A stretch of 64,000 nt of DNA from Manduca sexta (GCF_014839805.1 NC_051116.1:3453556-3517555); one strand, 5' to 3'; counted from the stretch's first letter, positions 35,366 through 47,933 are shown. Numbers and translations are program-made. The notes: a model not told the origin generated them from the letters alone.

Positions 35366-36720
35366 TTTACTCGGTGTTTAATTTACCTATTTTTAAATTT
35401 AATTGCTTTATTTATATGCAAAAAAGATTGAATAAATTAATAAATGAAAATACACTTCTAATGTTAATATATTTTTTTTTTATATTTACTAGCATACAAG
35501 CTTTTCATTCATCTATTTCAATTACTTTATCCTCATTACTAATCATTGCGTAGAGTTTCTAAATCGCCAGAGACTTTACCCATATCAAAACTCCACCACT
35601 ACTAAACAAAGCTTTTCATAATCATAAGAAACCAATTATTCTTTCAGTAAAAATTACACAAGTTTTAATTCTACATAAATGCAAAATCTCTCAGCTCTGA
35701 ATTTCTTTACAGTTTCCGAGTAACAACAAAGTCGACGCGCGAGTACTCAGTGCTCGGCGCTTGTTACGCGGGGACGGAGTTAGAGGGATAAATCGGGTAA
35801 AAATACTGAACTAAATTAGTAATAATGCTTTAGCGGTCATTCATAATATCTGAAATGTACTCAACTGGCTATAAATAATATAATAAACGATGGATCTACA
35901 ATGGATTACAAATAAATTAGAAATCAATAAATATATAACTTATTACAATCTCAAATTCGGAAAATACACACACAAACAGTAACAGACAAACCTTTATTAT
36001 AGTACTTAATATTATGAAAAGTAAAGTCATTCTACTATTTACTTCATGATTTAACATACCGTTTAAGACGAAAACTACTTTTTCTAAATTTCGTAGTTAT
36101 AAAAATTACTAGTAGTCATACAATGATTACACATGTTTTTATGATCTTATGTTACTGTGTTAGATTGCGCCTCTAATACCAACAAGTACATTTGTATTAT
36201 ATATTAAATCACTGGGAGTCACGACCCCCTTACATTTTAACATACGGTTGTAGATGCGGGCCTGGTACAGTTATTTCTTCATGCATTTGTTAGCCCTTTT
36301 ATTCTGCGACTTGCGAGATGCGATGCACTCAATAATACTGATGTTTCATTGTCTTTAATAAGCAAATATTAAGTAGACTCGATCAATGCTGTACAGTATT
36401 ATTTATTTTTTGTTTGAACATTATTTGATATTAATCTTTGTAATTATTGCTTTGATTCTGAAAATTGTTAAACTAATAAGGAGTTACTTGAGGGGTATTA
36501 GATATTGTTGTAATCCATCTATCTTATTATATTGTATGTATGTTTTTCTTATATAAAACCATGTATGTTGTCATATTAAAGAAGTAATAAACATTTACTC
36601 ATGCAGAACAATCTTTGATTACGTATCCCGAGCGTTCAACCTTATAATATACACTTATTATACTATAAACGTACTTTGAAGACGGAACCGAGAACAGAGC
36701 TAGTCCTATCTTACCTTATT
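35366..36720. other. AT-rich non-coding stretch
   Basis: Nothing recognised except a GC patch at 35725-35790. Confidence 0.4.
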
Positions 36721-36992
36721 TAATATTATAAATGCGTAAAGTGAAAACGTTTGTATATAAAAAGTAAACACAGAAACAGTTGAACCGATTTCAATGAACT
36801 TTGGAACACGGGTAGATGATATCCTCAACCTAACACAGAAGCTACTTTTTATCCCAGTTATTTGCTCCTGTGGGAAATAATAGAATTTATTTATATATTT
36901 TTAATAGGTAGCGCAGGAACATGTTTTAGAGACTTTTGTGTTCCGAAGGCGGTACAAGCAAGCTAAGCCGCGAGCAACACCTTGCAGTAAGT
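36721..36992 (-). repeat. Family D, inverted copy
   Basis: It starts 'aatattataaatgcgtaaag', passes 'cagttgaaccgatttcaatg' and 'agctactttttatcccagtt', and ends near 'caagctaagccgcgagcaac', the reverse of the head. An extra insert lies near 36885-36950. Confidence 0.75.
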
Positions 36993-37697
36993 ATAATTCA
37001 GTATTGATTGAACTCTCCCAGTACTTTCACATTGACTAAGTCTCAGCTCAAGGCTGCTCAATAAGTGGCGAATTTCTCACAAGTTCGGTTTTATTTGCGC
37101 AGTAAACTGAGAGTCCGATATTGAGAGTGGACGGCGGCATGCGATATTGCACCACACGAGGATTTGCCAAACATCTAATATTTGTGCAAGTATTTTAGTA
37201 AGACTTATGTAAACTGTTGACGCGTGAATCCGGATGTAGGTCGACACTTTCTAAATACGGGATTAAGAGTTTATGTAGGTCAACTTTTGTATCTCTCCTG
37301 TACAGGGTCATTTTGTCATTGCCTTACTAAATAAAACCACACATTAGTCTTTACCTCTGCTAACATTATGCCAAAAATCATGCACGAATAATAAATATTT
37401 TCATCAAAAAATTCTGGTGTTATTTTCGGATTTTTTATCGTTTGCTAATTTATTGCGAATATGGTGTGTGTTAGTTTATTTCTGACTTTGATGTTGCCGT
37501 TCCGAAAAATTCTCTTTAAGTAGAAGTAGTGTGCTTAGGGCATGTAAAATGATAATTATTATCTAATATGTAAATATTTCGAACAAAAATAAATATTTTG
37601 TTCGTAATTTACACTTTTTATTTTAAATTTACATCTATGATTACGATAACATGTTATTATGGCAAAGTATTGTTTTCAACACATGGTTTCGTTTACA
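36993..37697. other. Non-coding stretch
   Basis: It holds an imperfect cgaacaaaa/ttttgttcg inverted repeat at about 37580-37605. No exon. Confidence 0.4.
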
Positions 37698-37765
37698 ACG
37701 GGTGTCCTGGTTACACCTCTGCCTACCACTTCGGGGATTAAGGCGGGGCATGTGTTTGTTATAAA
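37698..37765 (+). repeat. Family B SINE tail fragment
   Basis: It has 'ggttacacctctgcctacca', 'cttcggggattaaggcgggg' and 'catgtgtttg'. Confidence 0.65.
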
Positions 37766-39109
37766 TTACTTATTACTACGCAGTCTACAATTCATATTCT
37801 GAGAGCCGTCTGTAATGTCCATGATAGCCGGAGATTTAATATAAAACTTTAATATGTTTGCGCAAACAAACTCCGCCACAAGATAGCGCTCGGAAAAAAA
37901 ACAACCAAACTTTTTCTTAGATAGTACGTTTCAGGACGATTTCGCTGCATTTGTCCCAGGCACGGTTCCAAAATGCAAAGTGCATGACCGGCCACTCAAA
38001 ACCAAACTTTAACACTCGACAACAAAGTCCATTTCGAGTTTGCAGCGCAGTATATCTATAACTCACTCGCGTGTACAACTTGACAAAAGTTGAAATTTTA
38101 TCGGCAAAACGAAATATTTTCAAACTTGTAGGAATATCGAAACTTGAGTGATTTACTGTGCGAAGTTGCGAATGCGGAATGAGGGGTATACGTCGTACAG
38201 AGCGTACGTACGGCGTATGTACCGCGCCGCGGATATTGCGGAAGGCTGAATAAAACATGGCTTTACACGCTCATACGCGGGCAGGCCCGGGTGCCACTAT
38301 ATATGCACTGACAAATAACTGATAGCTGAGGTATGCACTTGCTATGTTCCAGAAATGTATAGCTTGAAAAGGAAAAAAAAAAACCGCGCAATGTGGTAAA
38401 ATATGGACCTAGTTTCTGGTACTGAAAACGGTAAGTGGTGCTCCAAAGCACGTTTTTTACTTCCCTGGTCAAGGTAAAAACATAGGATATTTAAATTTTT
38501 ACTACCTCCCTAGATAGACGTACCTATTTATAGTATAAAGTATACTATACATTACTTAATGTTTCTACTGACATGATAATGATTAAATATTAAATGTGTG
38601 ACTATAGCTTTTATTTCGTACAGCATACGGTTCTACTATCGACATTCCTCTCCACATAGGCGTGAAGATATTCACGAAGCATTAACCGAGTAATCGATAC
38701 CAATATAACGCGTATTCAGCGGAAATCGACGAATATTCGAGAAACTTTGGTAAACTCAGATTTCGAAGGTGAAATAAGTTATGCCGATGTGGGGATATGA
38801 AAAAATTCCATATTTGTAACATTACGATTTTATCATTGAAAGGGTAAAAAGTAAGAATTATCCAATAGGTTTTCGCTTTAGTATAAAGAGTGATTTTACT
38901 ACGTAACGTCAGTAAAGGGATTCGTTTCCCGGGTAGGGCAATTTATTGTGAAATATTAATGGACTTTCACTGACAATAATACATTTAGTATGAAGAGTGT
39001 GAATCTATGTGTTTTTTATTTTTACTTTATTCTTATTGTCAATTACTCTCACTCTGAATATCGTCTTGGGTAATATTAAAAACTTAAGAACATGCGAAAT
39101 ACACATCAT
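37766..39109. other. Non-coding stretch with an unexplained open frame
   Basis: A 113-codon minus-strand frame (37917-38258) coincides with a less AT-rich, repeat-free block 37910-38300. No domain or splice signal is convincing. A short tatagtat/atactata hairpin lies near 38530-38552. Confidence 0.35.
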
Positions 39110-39173
39110 ACATTTTCTGGCCAGTTTCGAACCTGCGACTTATTAACATATTCTCATCACCCACTGCGCGCCA
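39110..39173 (-). repeat. tRNA-like SINE head fragment
   Basis: On the minus strand 'agtggcgcgcagtgggtga' resembles an A box and 'gcaggttcgaaactggcc' a B box. The remainder of the SINE is not recognised. Confidence 0.5.
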
Positions 39174-39529
39174 CTGTCAAATATGTCAACATTTAATACA
39201 AACATTAAATAAAACAACTGAAAAAGTGTAAAACATAATGTTTCAGTTATGTTTGAATGTAGGTTAAAATACATTAAAAAAGGAAATGAAATCGTTTAAC
39301 TAACTTCGCTGGCAGTTAGTATTTAATTTCTCTATTTTTAAATTAATATTTCCAATTCTAAATAGGTAACGTTGTTTGAATGTAGTCAGAGATGCAACCA
39401 GTGCAGGGGTCGCAAATGTAGGTATGAACTCTGACAATCTCAGTAACTCGCCTTTGAGTCAATGGTTTACGGCACCGCTCGAGCTCATACATGCTGTAAA
39501 CAAACTAATCGATAATTATTGCTGTATTT
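39174..39529. other. AT-rich non-coding stretch
   Basis: Nothing recognised. Confidence 0.4.
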
Positions 39530-39737
39530 ATTTATAACTTGGTGTCCCACGATATCGCCCGGGAGAAAAACCTTCCTGAAATAAGACTTAAGTATTTTGT
39601 GGGATAAAATGAACCTATAATCTGTAATAAATTCACCTGGTCTATTTGTGTGGAAAATTTAATCCAAATCCATGAACCACTTTGTATTTTCTTCAAAGAA
39701 ATATCCAGACATCTTCAAAAACTTTCGCATTCATAAT
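39530..39737 (+). repeat. Family D 3' portion
   Basis: It has 'gggagaaaaaccttcctgaa', 'tgtgtggaaaatttaatcca', 'ttcaaaaactttcgcattca' and 'taata'. Head missing. Confidence 0.65.
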
Positions 39738-39866
39738 AAGCTCGCCCTCTATCTCATCATGGGTAGGAACACACGTGGCAAAAAGTAAGCCTCGGTAGTA
39801 AGGTAGTAAATCTTGGCTGCACCTCTGCCAACGCCTTCGGGAATAAAGTCGTGATGTGTTTGTGTC
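39738..39866 (+). repeat. Family B SINE body and tail, head missing
   Basis: It has 'aagctcgccctctatctcat', 'gaacacacgtggcaaaaagt', 'gctgcacctctgccaacgcc' and 'ttcgggaataaagtcgtga'. It directly abuts the family D copy. A short 'ggtagtaaggtagtaaat' insertion breaks it. Confidence 0.7.
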
Positions 39867-41859
39867 AGTGTCCAAGAGACCATACAATTCGATTCCTACC
39901 GGCATCCCTTTCGTAATTTCAGGAAAATCTAATTTTAATTTAAACCGCTTTTAAGCATATTATTAGTATTTATACGTAATGCCGGGTCTCTTTTCGGAAA
40001 ATTTCACTCTTCGCCACTGGTGTGTGCATTATAATTATATAATGGTATAATGTATTATTAACAAAACATCTTAACTACAGAGCTGTCGAAGAAACTCGAC
40101 GTGGACGTCTTACGTCAATAAACCTTCCATTTAATTAGTATAAAGTGTGCCCTCACTCCCACTTCAGTAATTACCCGGCGCGGTCCGGAAAGGCACTTTA
40201 CGACGCACCCGTCTTGTAACTTACTTGTTATGAGCACTTTGGGCCGTGAGAGACTTGTCCACTTGTACTCGAACAGTAACTTAAGATCGCGACGAAATCT
40301 CTAAGGAGCAGGTGAAATATACTATATCTGAGTAGTATACACTGCGCGAGTATTAGATGTTGAAATAACACTAGTTTTGCGGAATATAATATAGTGACGT
40401 GACGTCAGTGGGCATTACGATGCGTGCGAAAGAAAGAGATGGAGCAATATCCCCATTACACGCCCACTCCTTTATGTAGCAATATATGAAATTTCAATTA
40501 CAGCCTCATTTCTTATAAAATTTTAATGCTGTTTTCACAGAAGGATTTATTTTTTGTATTAATTGCTGTTACATACAAAAAATGCATAAAATCAAACATA
40601 GTCAAATACCTTATTTTAGATATGCATACCGCTCAATATACAACATGTTTCTACTTTATAGAGTACGTCCAATCAAGAACTAACTGCTTAATGTATGGCT
40701 GCTCCAAAAAACTCACGAACTTGTTTCGAAATACTAATTACAATGTTACCGAATCTATCGTGAGCTCGTGAATTATAAAAACGCTATTGTACTGAAAAAG
40801 CCGATAAATTTATATATTATTATATATTTTAGTAAATGCTTATTTCGTACATTTAGGTATATAGTCAAATAAAGTTTCTTAATGTTATTTTAGTCTAGTA
40901 TTTGTTTTCTAAGTTACAGGTCTTGCGTAGTTTGGGAACCTTTGGTAATTTTGGATATAATTACGACTCATGTTGTCTTACTGTAAATGAACGAATTAAT
41001 CTATTAACTGTCAAAATATAAGACCTTACTGCCACTTATGCTTAGATTATAGTATCAAGAACGTTTTTATAGACATGCGACGTCGTAATTAAAGCTAATG
41101 TTATTATCTTACTAAAACAATATCACCCATTTAATGATTGTACCATCCAATATCAAAAGAATAAATTTTGTACAATGCTCATTCAACATTAGTCGGTTTA
41201 TAGGCCACAACAACGAAGTAAATCAAATTGTACAAACACAGCAACTGTTTACAATAATCATAACTGCAAATTATTTGTGAAACTGCATACAACAATTTTC
41301 GGCGGCGCACTGCCCGGTCAGTAATGAAAACTAAAATTAGTGCGAGGCCCCTGCGTCCGCGGGCCGACTCCGACATGTTCGGAATAGGGGACCGGCCTAT
41401 GCTTGATTTTGTACATTATTCTATATGTAATGGTTAATAATACGAAAAAGAAGCACTCCTGCGAAAACTGCATAACAATTGGTTAAAAAATGAGCGAGTA
41501 ATTCATATTTAAAATATTGTAACGTGCAGAAGTGGGCGCGATGTGGGGATATCGCTTCATCTCTTTTTTTCGCACGCGTCGTAATTCCCGATGACGTCAC
41601 ATGTGGATATTTCGTCTCTTTTCTGTTTCTTGTTAATTACCCCTTCCACCGAAATTCAAAGACTTATAACTTGTTGATTTTTTACCGGATTTTAATAATT
41701 CCTTCTGTGTTATAATTTATATTATGTAAATATTTGATAATAGTAAAGAACAAAAATGAGTCCGGTACCCTATTGTGTTCAGTGTTCATAGTTTGGGGAT
41801 ATGGAATAGGTATGCTACTAATATGTTAAAAGTTCTATTTACGGGCTTCGCAAAGCGAC
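39867..41859. other. Non-coding stretch
   Basis: Two CRE octamers TGACGTCA (40400-40407 and 41592-41599) occur in GC-richer patches. A minus-strand frame (41179-41376) begins MSESARGRRGLALILVFI, superficially signal-peptide-like, but is unsupported. Otherwise AT-rich. Confidence 0.35.
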
Positions 41860-42058
41860 TCCACTGCATCTGAAGATAGACTAACTGACTGAGTAGGGCC
41901 CAGACAGAATGTCCAGTGACGAGAAATGACACCGCTCACCAGTCGACACAATACTGGCCTGTTTGGAACTGGACTTACACAAGCTGATACTGAAACGTGC
42001 CATACTTATGTGGACGGTGGTCGCTATTTGGACTACAATTATCCTACCACCAGCGTAT
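41860..42058 (+). repeat. Family C repeat, diverged
   Basis: It has 'gtagggcccagacagaatgt', 'ccagtgacgagaaatgac', 'caccagtcgacacaatactg', 'gcctgtttggaactgg' and 'cacaagctgatactg'. Confidence 0.6.
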
Positions 42059-43140
42059 AAGTAATATTTGGATGTTTGTAAGAAGTAAAGTGCAATATTA
42101 AGCCGTAAATTTTATATTATTTTATTTATCATATTTTTTTGACTCTTTCAACTGACCTCAATCTTTTACATAATTAGTAACATGTAAGTTACTTGCGAAA
42201 ACTTGTAAATAGACTCCTTATTTCTATTTTGTGATAATCTCGCACAAGCTCGTTGTAAATTTATTGAATAAATAAAATAAATTAAATGGCATTTACTGAT
42301 AATATTAAACTATGATATGTATCCAGTACCCTCGCAATGGAACACAGGATCTGGTTCTTTTTTAGTATAAAGTTTTTTTATAAGGCAATATTGATTTTTA
42401 GATGCCATATAGGCTGGGAGGAAATAAAAAATCTATGAGTATCAAATTGAGTAGACGGTATGACAAACTTGCCTCGTAGAATACAATTAAACACACTTTC
42501 ATTGAACATTGACAGCGAAAAGTTTCAACATGTCAATTAGTTAAACTTTAGTTTTACTCGGACGGATATTTCAATCCAACAATGTTTTAAATCAAAGTTA
42601 ACGAATTAGTGGAGACAAGTAGTCTAGATTGTCTTCTACTGTCATTCCCAGAAGCCAAAACTTTCGTTTTACGTTAATAGAAATTCAACGTTACTGAATT
42701 ATCTTGAAACATACATTTTCGACTAATCTCTAAATAGAAAATTAGAACGTAGGTTGTCTTGGTAATACTAAATCCGCGTTATTATTAAGCTTAGCATTTC
42801 CACGAGCGGTAGCGAATTGTATTCCGCGGAGTGTTTGGCCGCCGCAGTAAGTTCGTCGCTTCATTTGGCGGACATAACTCGATGCACTCCGAGTGAACCA
42901 TCCGATGTTATTGCCCCAACTTACCGCCAAGTTTCATGTTTTGCTTACACCGCTTCAATATTGCTGAATTTAATTAAGCGTGCGTTTTCCGTCTCGCTCA
43001 CACACCGCTCCGTAATCTTATTGAACCTTTTCGCGAATAGTTGTTAGGTAAACTGTTTAGGCAAGCGCGTAACGAGACAAAACTAATCCAATATAAAGAA
43101 ACTCGAGCACACGCCGCATAGTTGTAAACTAATAGTGTAG
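42059..43140. other. Non-coding stretch
   Basis: AT-rich to 42720, then a more balanced block 42760-43080 just before the minisatellite. No exon recognised. Confidence 0.4.
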
Positions 43141-43511
43141 GTGTTGTGAGACCCAGTACAGTGGAGTGCGACACGCGGGCTGGCGGAGCGACGAGCTGAT
43201 GGGAGTGCGTGAGAGAACAGAAGCAAGTGTGAGACCACGGACATGGAGCATGGTGTGACGCGCGGGCCGGTGGAGCGACGAGCTGACGGGAGTGTATGAG
43301 AGATAACGAGCGGATGTGAGACCACGTGCAGGTAAGGTGGTATGACGCGCCGCGGTTGGCTACAAGCTGACGGGATTGCATTAGAGCTCAGGAACTAGTT
43401 AGACCACGTGTCGGAAGCGTGGTGTGGCGCGCGGACTGGTAAAGTAATGAACTGACAGGAGTGTATAAGTTGAGTCCAGGAAGGAGTGAGACCGCGTGCA
43501 TGGTGTGACGC
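43141..43511. repeat. GC-rich minisatellite, about 4 units of 81-87 bp
   Basis: A partial unit (43141-43174) is followed by units at 43175-43261, 43262-43348, 43349-43430 and 43431-43511. Each starts with a gcgg...ctgg block, passes 'gagctgacgggagtgta'-type sequence and 'gtgagaccacgtgca', and ends 'ggtgtgacgc'. Units 1 and 2 are closest; 3 and 4 are diverged and shorter. 87 is divisible by 3, so a repetitive minus-strand frame (SRQLVAPPAR and LVAPPARVS) appears by chance. Confidence 0.85.
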
Positions 43512-44520
43512 TAGCCTAGTGCGAGTATCTCAGTTATGTCCCTAATCACAGTAAGAGGTAATATTAATCAAGCGTGTAATATTCACGAGTGATATCGAGT
43601 CGGACCCGCGTCAGCGTGACACCCATCACTGCTGCTAATAACCCGCTAGTGTTTGCCGCCGGACCCTCGTCGGCCCGTCTCCACGAGCTATTGAGTTATA
43701 TTTTATGGATACTCAAAACAATATGCTGATTAGTTTTACGTGTTTACATTTAATTTAGTGCGGGTTAACTCCCACGGCTCGCGGGATTACGTGGAGTATC
43801 GTTATTATGTGGTGTGGATTACATAACCGGTTTAATTATAATTTATTATTCAAGTGGTCCGTCCTTTCGGTTCATAAACTCGTGAGGTAGAGTCGATTAT
43901 TTGTTGGAGATATAAAAAATCGTTTATTCTCGATAGGGAAAAATAGACTTGGTGAGTTTAGATTTGTAACCGTCTAACCGATAGGTTTGCACAATAAGCT
44001 TCGGAACAGTAGTAAGCTGTGTGAAACTTAAGTGCATGTTTTTCTCTAAAAGTATAAACTTAGCTATGTAGAGTAAGCGCTCGTAGAAATAATTTGTAAG
44101 CAAAAACCTCAAATCACGCAAACCTAACCTAACCTTGCAGATCTGTTTATTGTGTAGACGTGGAAATGAAATTGCATTAATTACATCGCCGGCTTTGCTA
44201 GCGTGTGTGTCGTTGTAGTCGGTATGCACCGCGCATTGTACCCGCACGAGGCTTAGTGCCAAGTGGAGAATATATTACGCCTGAGATTACGGCTGCGTGT
44301 AGAATAGAGGATTCAGAATATGAGACAATTTTGTTTACGCTATTAATGTGTAATTATGTGGCAAGTGGCTTAAATTTAGGTAGTGTGTGGCCTCGTTTTG
44401 TTGTTACAAGTGTTAAGTTTGTTACGTTATAATTATACACTAATTGTGTTGATTTGAAGGACTTCGGTATTTTTATTTTTATTGAGTAACCCAACGTCTA
44501 ATGGCTGAGGGTGACAAGCG
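43512..44520. other. Non-coding stretch after the minisatellite
   Basis: GC-rich to about 43700, then AT-rich. A few ctaacct words lie at 44117-44128. The open frame at 43924-44262 (minus, 112 codons) has no domain. Confidence 0.4.
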
Positions 44521-44682
44521 CTTCTCAGTACAATCATCATCAGACACATAGAGTCCAGTGCTGAACATTGACCTTTCCTAAAGATTTCCAGACGGACCTG
44601 TGACAAGTGCCTGTATCCAACGTATTCCTACAACCTTTATCAAGTCGTCTGCCTACAATATGTCTCAGTAAAATGTAGTACA
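44521..44682 (-). pseudogene. Decayed C-terminus of an RTE-like LINE reverse-transcriptase ORF
   Basis: On the minus strand one frame reads ADDLIKVVGIRWIQAL. After a frameshift the next reads HRSVWKSLGKVNVQHWTLCV followed by a stop. The DDL-K-G-W-QA, WKSLG and VQxWTL pattern is the usual end of RTE-clade LINE ORFs in insects. It is truncated and shifted, so not functional. Confidence 0.75.
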
Positions 44683-45617
44683 TTAATTTAAAGTGTTGTT
44701 GGAGTAGCTTGTGAACCACTTTTGTCGTCCTACTGTAAAATGTTTTTTTTTTGGTATAACTACGACTTGGGGAACACTTACTGTATTAATGTAATCCTTA
44801 GAAATGAGGAAGGCTTATAAACTTTCTTTTATTTTGTTATTGTATCTATTTAGATTAAGATGCTTAGTAAATTAGGTGCATATTAGTCAGTAGGAGTGCT
44901 ACATCGTAAAAATGATTATTCTGCAGCACGAATGAACCGAATCAACTGTGATAGTACTACTGACTCACTGAGCATGGTGAATGAGATTTATAGAAACTCG
45001 AAGAACCCACTCTGCTTCCTAACCTTGATTTTTCTCCTTTTAATCCAGCTCTATAGCTACGATTCCTATGGCTTGTCGATGGCTAGCTGAGGTACTACCA
45101 TCAGGGGACACACTCGTGTACATATTTATATAAAAAAAAAATACGGGGTGTATCCGTGACTCTTCTTTATGGGTAAATACACATACCATTCCACGCCACT
45201 AAACTTACAATACAAATAGCATTTACTTTGGGACTTAACAAAACCTTGTTTCATTATAACATAATTAAATTTATCGTTCCAATATTAACTTTTTTTAACC
45301 CTAATTAATATTTTTTGTATTTATTCACCAGGTGACCCACTTGTAAGCCTATGCTATACCGTTTACTAAGGGCATGGCGCACCACAGACCACGGTCTGGT
45401 CACTGTTTGCTATCTGCATGCGGGCTCGGTCGATATCGTCGACGGTGGGCGATATTTAAACTACAGGATAAATGTGTGCTAAGCTGTGGACTCGACGTTT
45501 AACTGGAGGAAATGTTTGCTTTTCTGAAATACTGTTATGTCGTGAGTTTGTGCATAGCGCTTCTAAGGGGAAGAAGTGAAATTAGCTCGTTTCTACAATT
45601 ATATCACATGATGTGAC
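44683..45617. other. AT-rich non-coding stretch
   Basis: A possible badly decayed family C piece lies at 45330-45470. Poly-A at 45131-45140. No exon. Confidence 0.35.
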
Positions 45618-45922
45618 TACTACTGGTGGTAGGTCTCTCATATATGAGAGTCCGCCTCGGTAGATACTACCGCAATGTTTATTTCTGCCGTCAAGCAGCA
45701 GTGTGTAGTCACTGTTGTGTTCCGGTTTGAGGACATTGTAGCCAGTGTAACTACTGGTCATGATGAGACTTAACATCTCATGTGATGGCGAGCGCCGTGG
45801 AATACCTAACAATGCTTTGTAATTCAAGGTGTTGGATGGTGTTTCTACTATTTATGGGCGGTCGTATCGCTTAATATCAGCTGAACGGCAAGATTGTCTC
45901 TCATTCAAAGCAATAAAAAAAA
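45618..45922 (+). repeat. Family A, near full length
   Basis: It has 'actactggtggtaggtctct', 'gtcaagcagcagtgtgtagt', 'gacattgtagccagtgtaac', 'cttaacatctcatgtgatgg' and 'cttaatatcagctgaacggc', with the tail 'tcaaagcaataaaaaaaa'. About 305 bp. Confidence 0.85.
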
Positions 45923-46215
45923 TGTGTGAAATTACGAGACAAAGAACTCGCTCGACTGATTGTAAGGGTAATGAATTCCCATAGGATCATCTAGACCATT
46001 GAATTAAAAGCTGAAGAAGACGCTTGCATCGTCGCCTTCAAACCTTAAACATTTTTTTGCGATTTTTGTCCTAACTTAAGTACCTACGGGGAGATTGAAA
46101 ATATATTAGCCTATTTCGTTTTTTTTAACATATCGAACAAGGAAAATCTCTCGTCGGTCTGCGTATGTATTCCGACTTAACATTTTTCTTTTCTTGCTTT
46201 TTGACATGGGGACTG
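45923..46215. other. Short non-coding stretch
   Basis: Nothing recognised. Confidence 0.4.
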
Positions 46216-46335
46216 CATGGTGACCCACTGCACCTAATGGTAACTGGAGTAGGGTCCAAATAGTGTCGAATGACGAGAGATAATTAATCCACACCGGTTG
46301 ACAGTATTAAGAACCTCCTTTGAACTACGAAACAC
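46216..46335 (+). repeat. Family C, 5' part
   Basis: It has 'tgcacctaatggtaactgga', 'gtagggtccaaatagtgtcg' and 'atgacgagagataatta'. Truncated after 'aacctcctttgaact'. Confidence 0.6.
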
Positions 46336-46800
46336 CTGGACAATAAAATCCCTAGTGTATTGAATTAGAAACTCGACTCCCAATATTTGTTATCTGTGGA
46401 CGAGTTGAACAATCGCACGGGGCGGGGGGAGAGGTGATGGAGGGGGGGTTTAGGGGATGTCGTGCCGAGCTAATTAAAGCAGTGTAATCTGTAGGTAATC
46501 AGCGCGGGCCAACTATTCGGTCGCGCGGCTTGCTGTACGCCCTCGATGCAAAGATACTGGATACGACATGATTTTATTGTGGCTAGAGACCATACTGCCG
46601 CTACAGCTACCCCGAAAGTGCTAGAGCTTTGCTTGTGCTGTGTATTGTGTTGTAACGCGGTAGAACCACCACCATTCTGTTGCCATTGAGGTTAGATAGT
46701 CTATTTACTTTTGACGCGACACATTGCAAAACAACTTAATAGTGTATGCCTACCATAAGCCATCAAACGTGTCATGTCTTGGTAACTCCGATTAATAAAA
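46336..46800. other. Non-coding stretch with G-run island
   Basis: Runs of 4, 6, 7 and 4 G lie between 46419 and 46456 (G-quadruplex-capable, plus strand), followed by a CG-rich part to 46560. No exon. Confidence 0.45.
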
Positions 46801-46862
46801 CACGAATCATCAACATCATCATTAACAACAGTACGTCCACTGTTGAACATGGGCCTCCTCCA
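46801..46862 (-). pseudogene. Tiny fragment of LINE ORF C-terminus
   Basis: The minus strand reads EAHVQQWTYCC then stop, matching the VQxWT end of the RTE-like remnant at 44521-44682. Confidence 0.6.
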
Positions 46863-47713
46863 AATAATACAATACGAAACACGAATAATCTATGGGAACT
46901 CGATTAATTAAATGTTAATTAAATAAGTACTGGAAAAACTACTATAAGTAATAAGCCAAAACTGGTAGAGTAATAAGGTAGAAATGTATGTCTTTAGCGA
47001 GTTTATTTATAAATATTAGGGAAACAAACGGAACAATATTGTATGCTAAAAGAAGTGGTAAGTACAATTTACCATTATGTTTTATAGGATAAAGACTCCG
47101 AGTACGCTCTTAACTTCCAACCACATCTAGAATCATGGTATCTACGAACGTCCAAGCGATATCAATGTGTGTGCGGGCGACCGATAACTATACAATCGAT
47201 ACATTACGCGCCGTGCGAGCTTTACGTTTTGTTATCCGCGTAGTCACGGGTCAATGTATTCCGACGCTAATTAACGACCAATGTATGTCGCTCGGAAATG
47301 TCATACCTAGGTAGGATCATAACAAAATATTTTAGAGACATAGTTTGTATGGAGAAGTCCGTGTCTGCATATTTATGCCTTAAGTATGTAAGCACTGATA
47401 TATGTAGTTTGAAAGTCTTAATGTAATTTAGTGCTTAAGTATTGTTTATAATGATTGTGATCCGTGCTATGCCTTTTTTTAAATAAAAAAAATAAAAAGA
47501 AATAAAGCAAGATATTATAACCAGAATAATTTTGTTGGGTATGAAATATTAGATCCCGGTCCGTTCCTCATTCTTTTTGGCACTTAATCTTTTAGGCAAA
47601 GAGTAGCTTATAGTACTAAAAGACAATGTAACTTTATATTAGTAAACGAATTTTCAGAAGCGGTTTAGTGAGACCAAACGTAAACGCATTTTATAAAAAA
47701 AAACTAGGTTTTT
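46863..47713. other. Non-coding stretch
   Basis: A CG-rich, repeat-free block at 47150-47300 contains 'caatcgatacattacgcgc' and 'tagtcacgggtcaatgta'. It could be regulatory. No exon. Confidence 0.4.
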
Positions 47714-47933
47714 GTTGCGTTTGCATTGAGCTCTCAGATTTGAATCCCGAGTTGTGCAAAGTGGTATTGGATTTATCCACTGAGTATCAGCGAATCGAAG
47801 TCTAGAATTTCTACCCGTTATGAGGATAAACTCGCCCCCTATTACATCTTAGGACGGAAGTAATATGGCGAAAAATGGGTGCCACAGTTGCACTTCTGCC
47901 TACAACTTCGGGGGCATGATGTCTGTTTGTAAG
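47714..47933 (+). repeat. Family B SINE, diverged
   Basis: The B-box area 'tcagatttgaatcccgagtt' is followed by 'actcgccccctattacatc', 'ggcgaaaaatgggtgccaca' and 'tctgcctacaacttcggggg'. Confidence 0.7.

Noticed and set aside
42998..43381. 127-codon minus-strand frame with repeated RQLVAPPAR motif
   Set aside because: The repeat is the minisatellite whose 87-bp units preserve frame; the motif does not persist into the 82- and 81-bp units.
43175..43511. CRISPR-like array
   Set aside because: Units are contiguous and diverged, with no short repeat plus unique spacer pattern; the sequence is eukaryotic.
43512..43910. Solo LTR after the minisatellite
   Set aside because: GC-rich change of composition is visible, but no TG...CA ends, paired LTR or target duplication could be found.
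44117..44128. Telomere-like ctaacct repeats
   Set aside because: Only about two short units and not the insect (TTAGG)n repeat.
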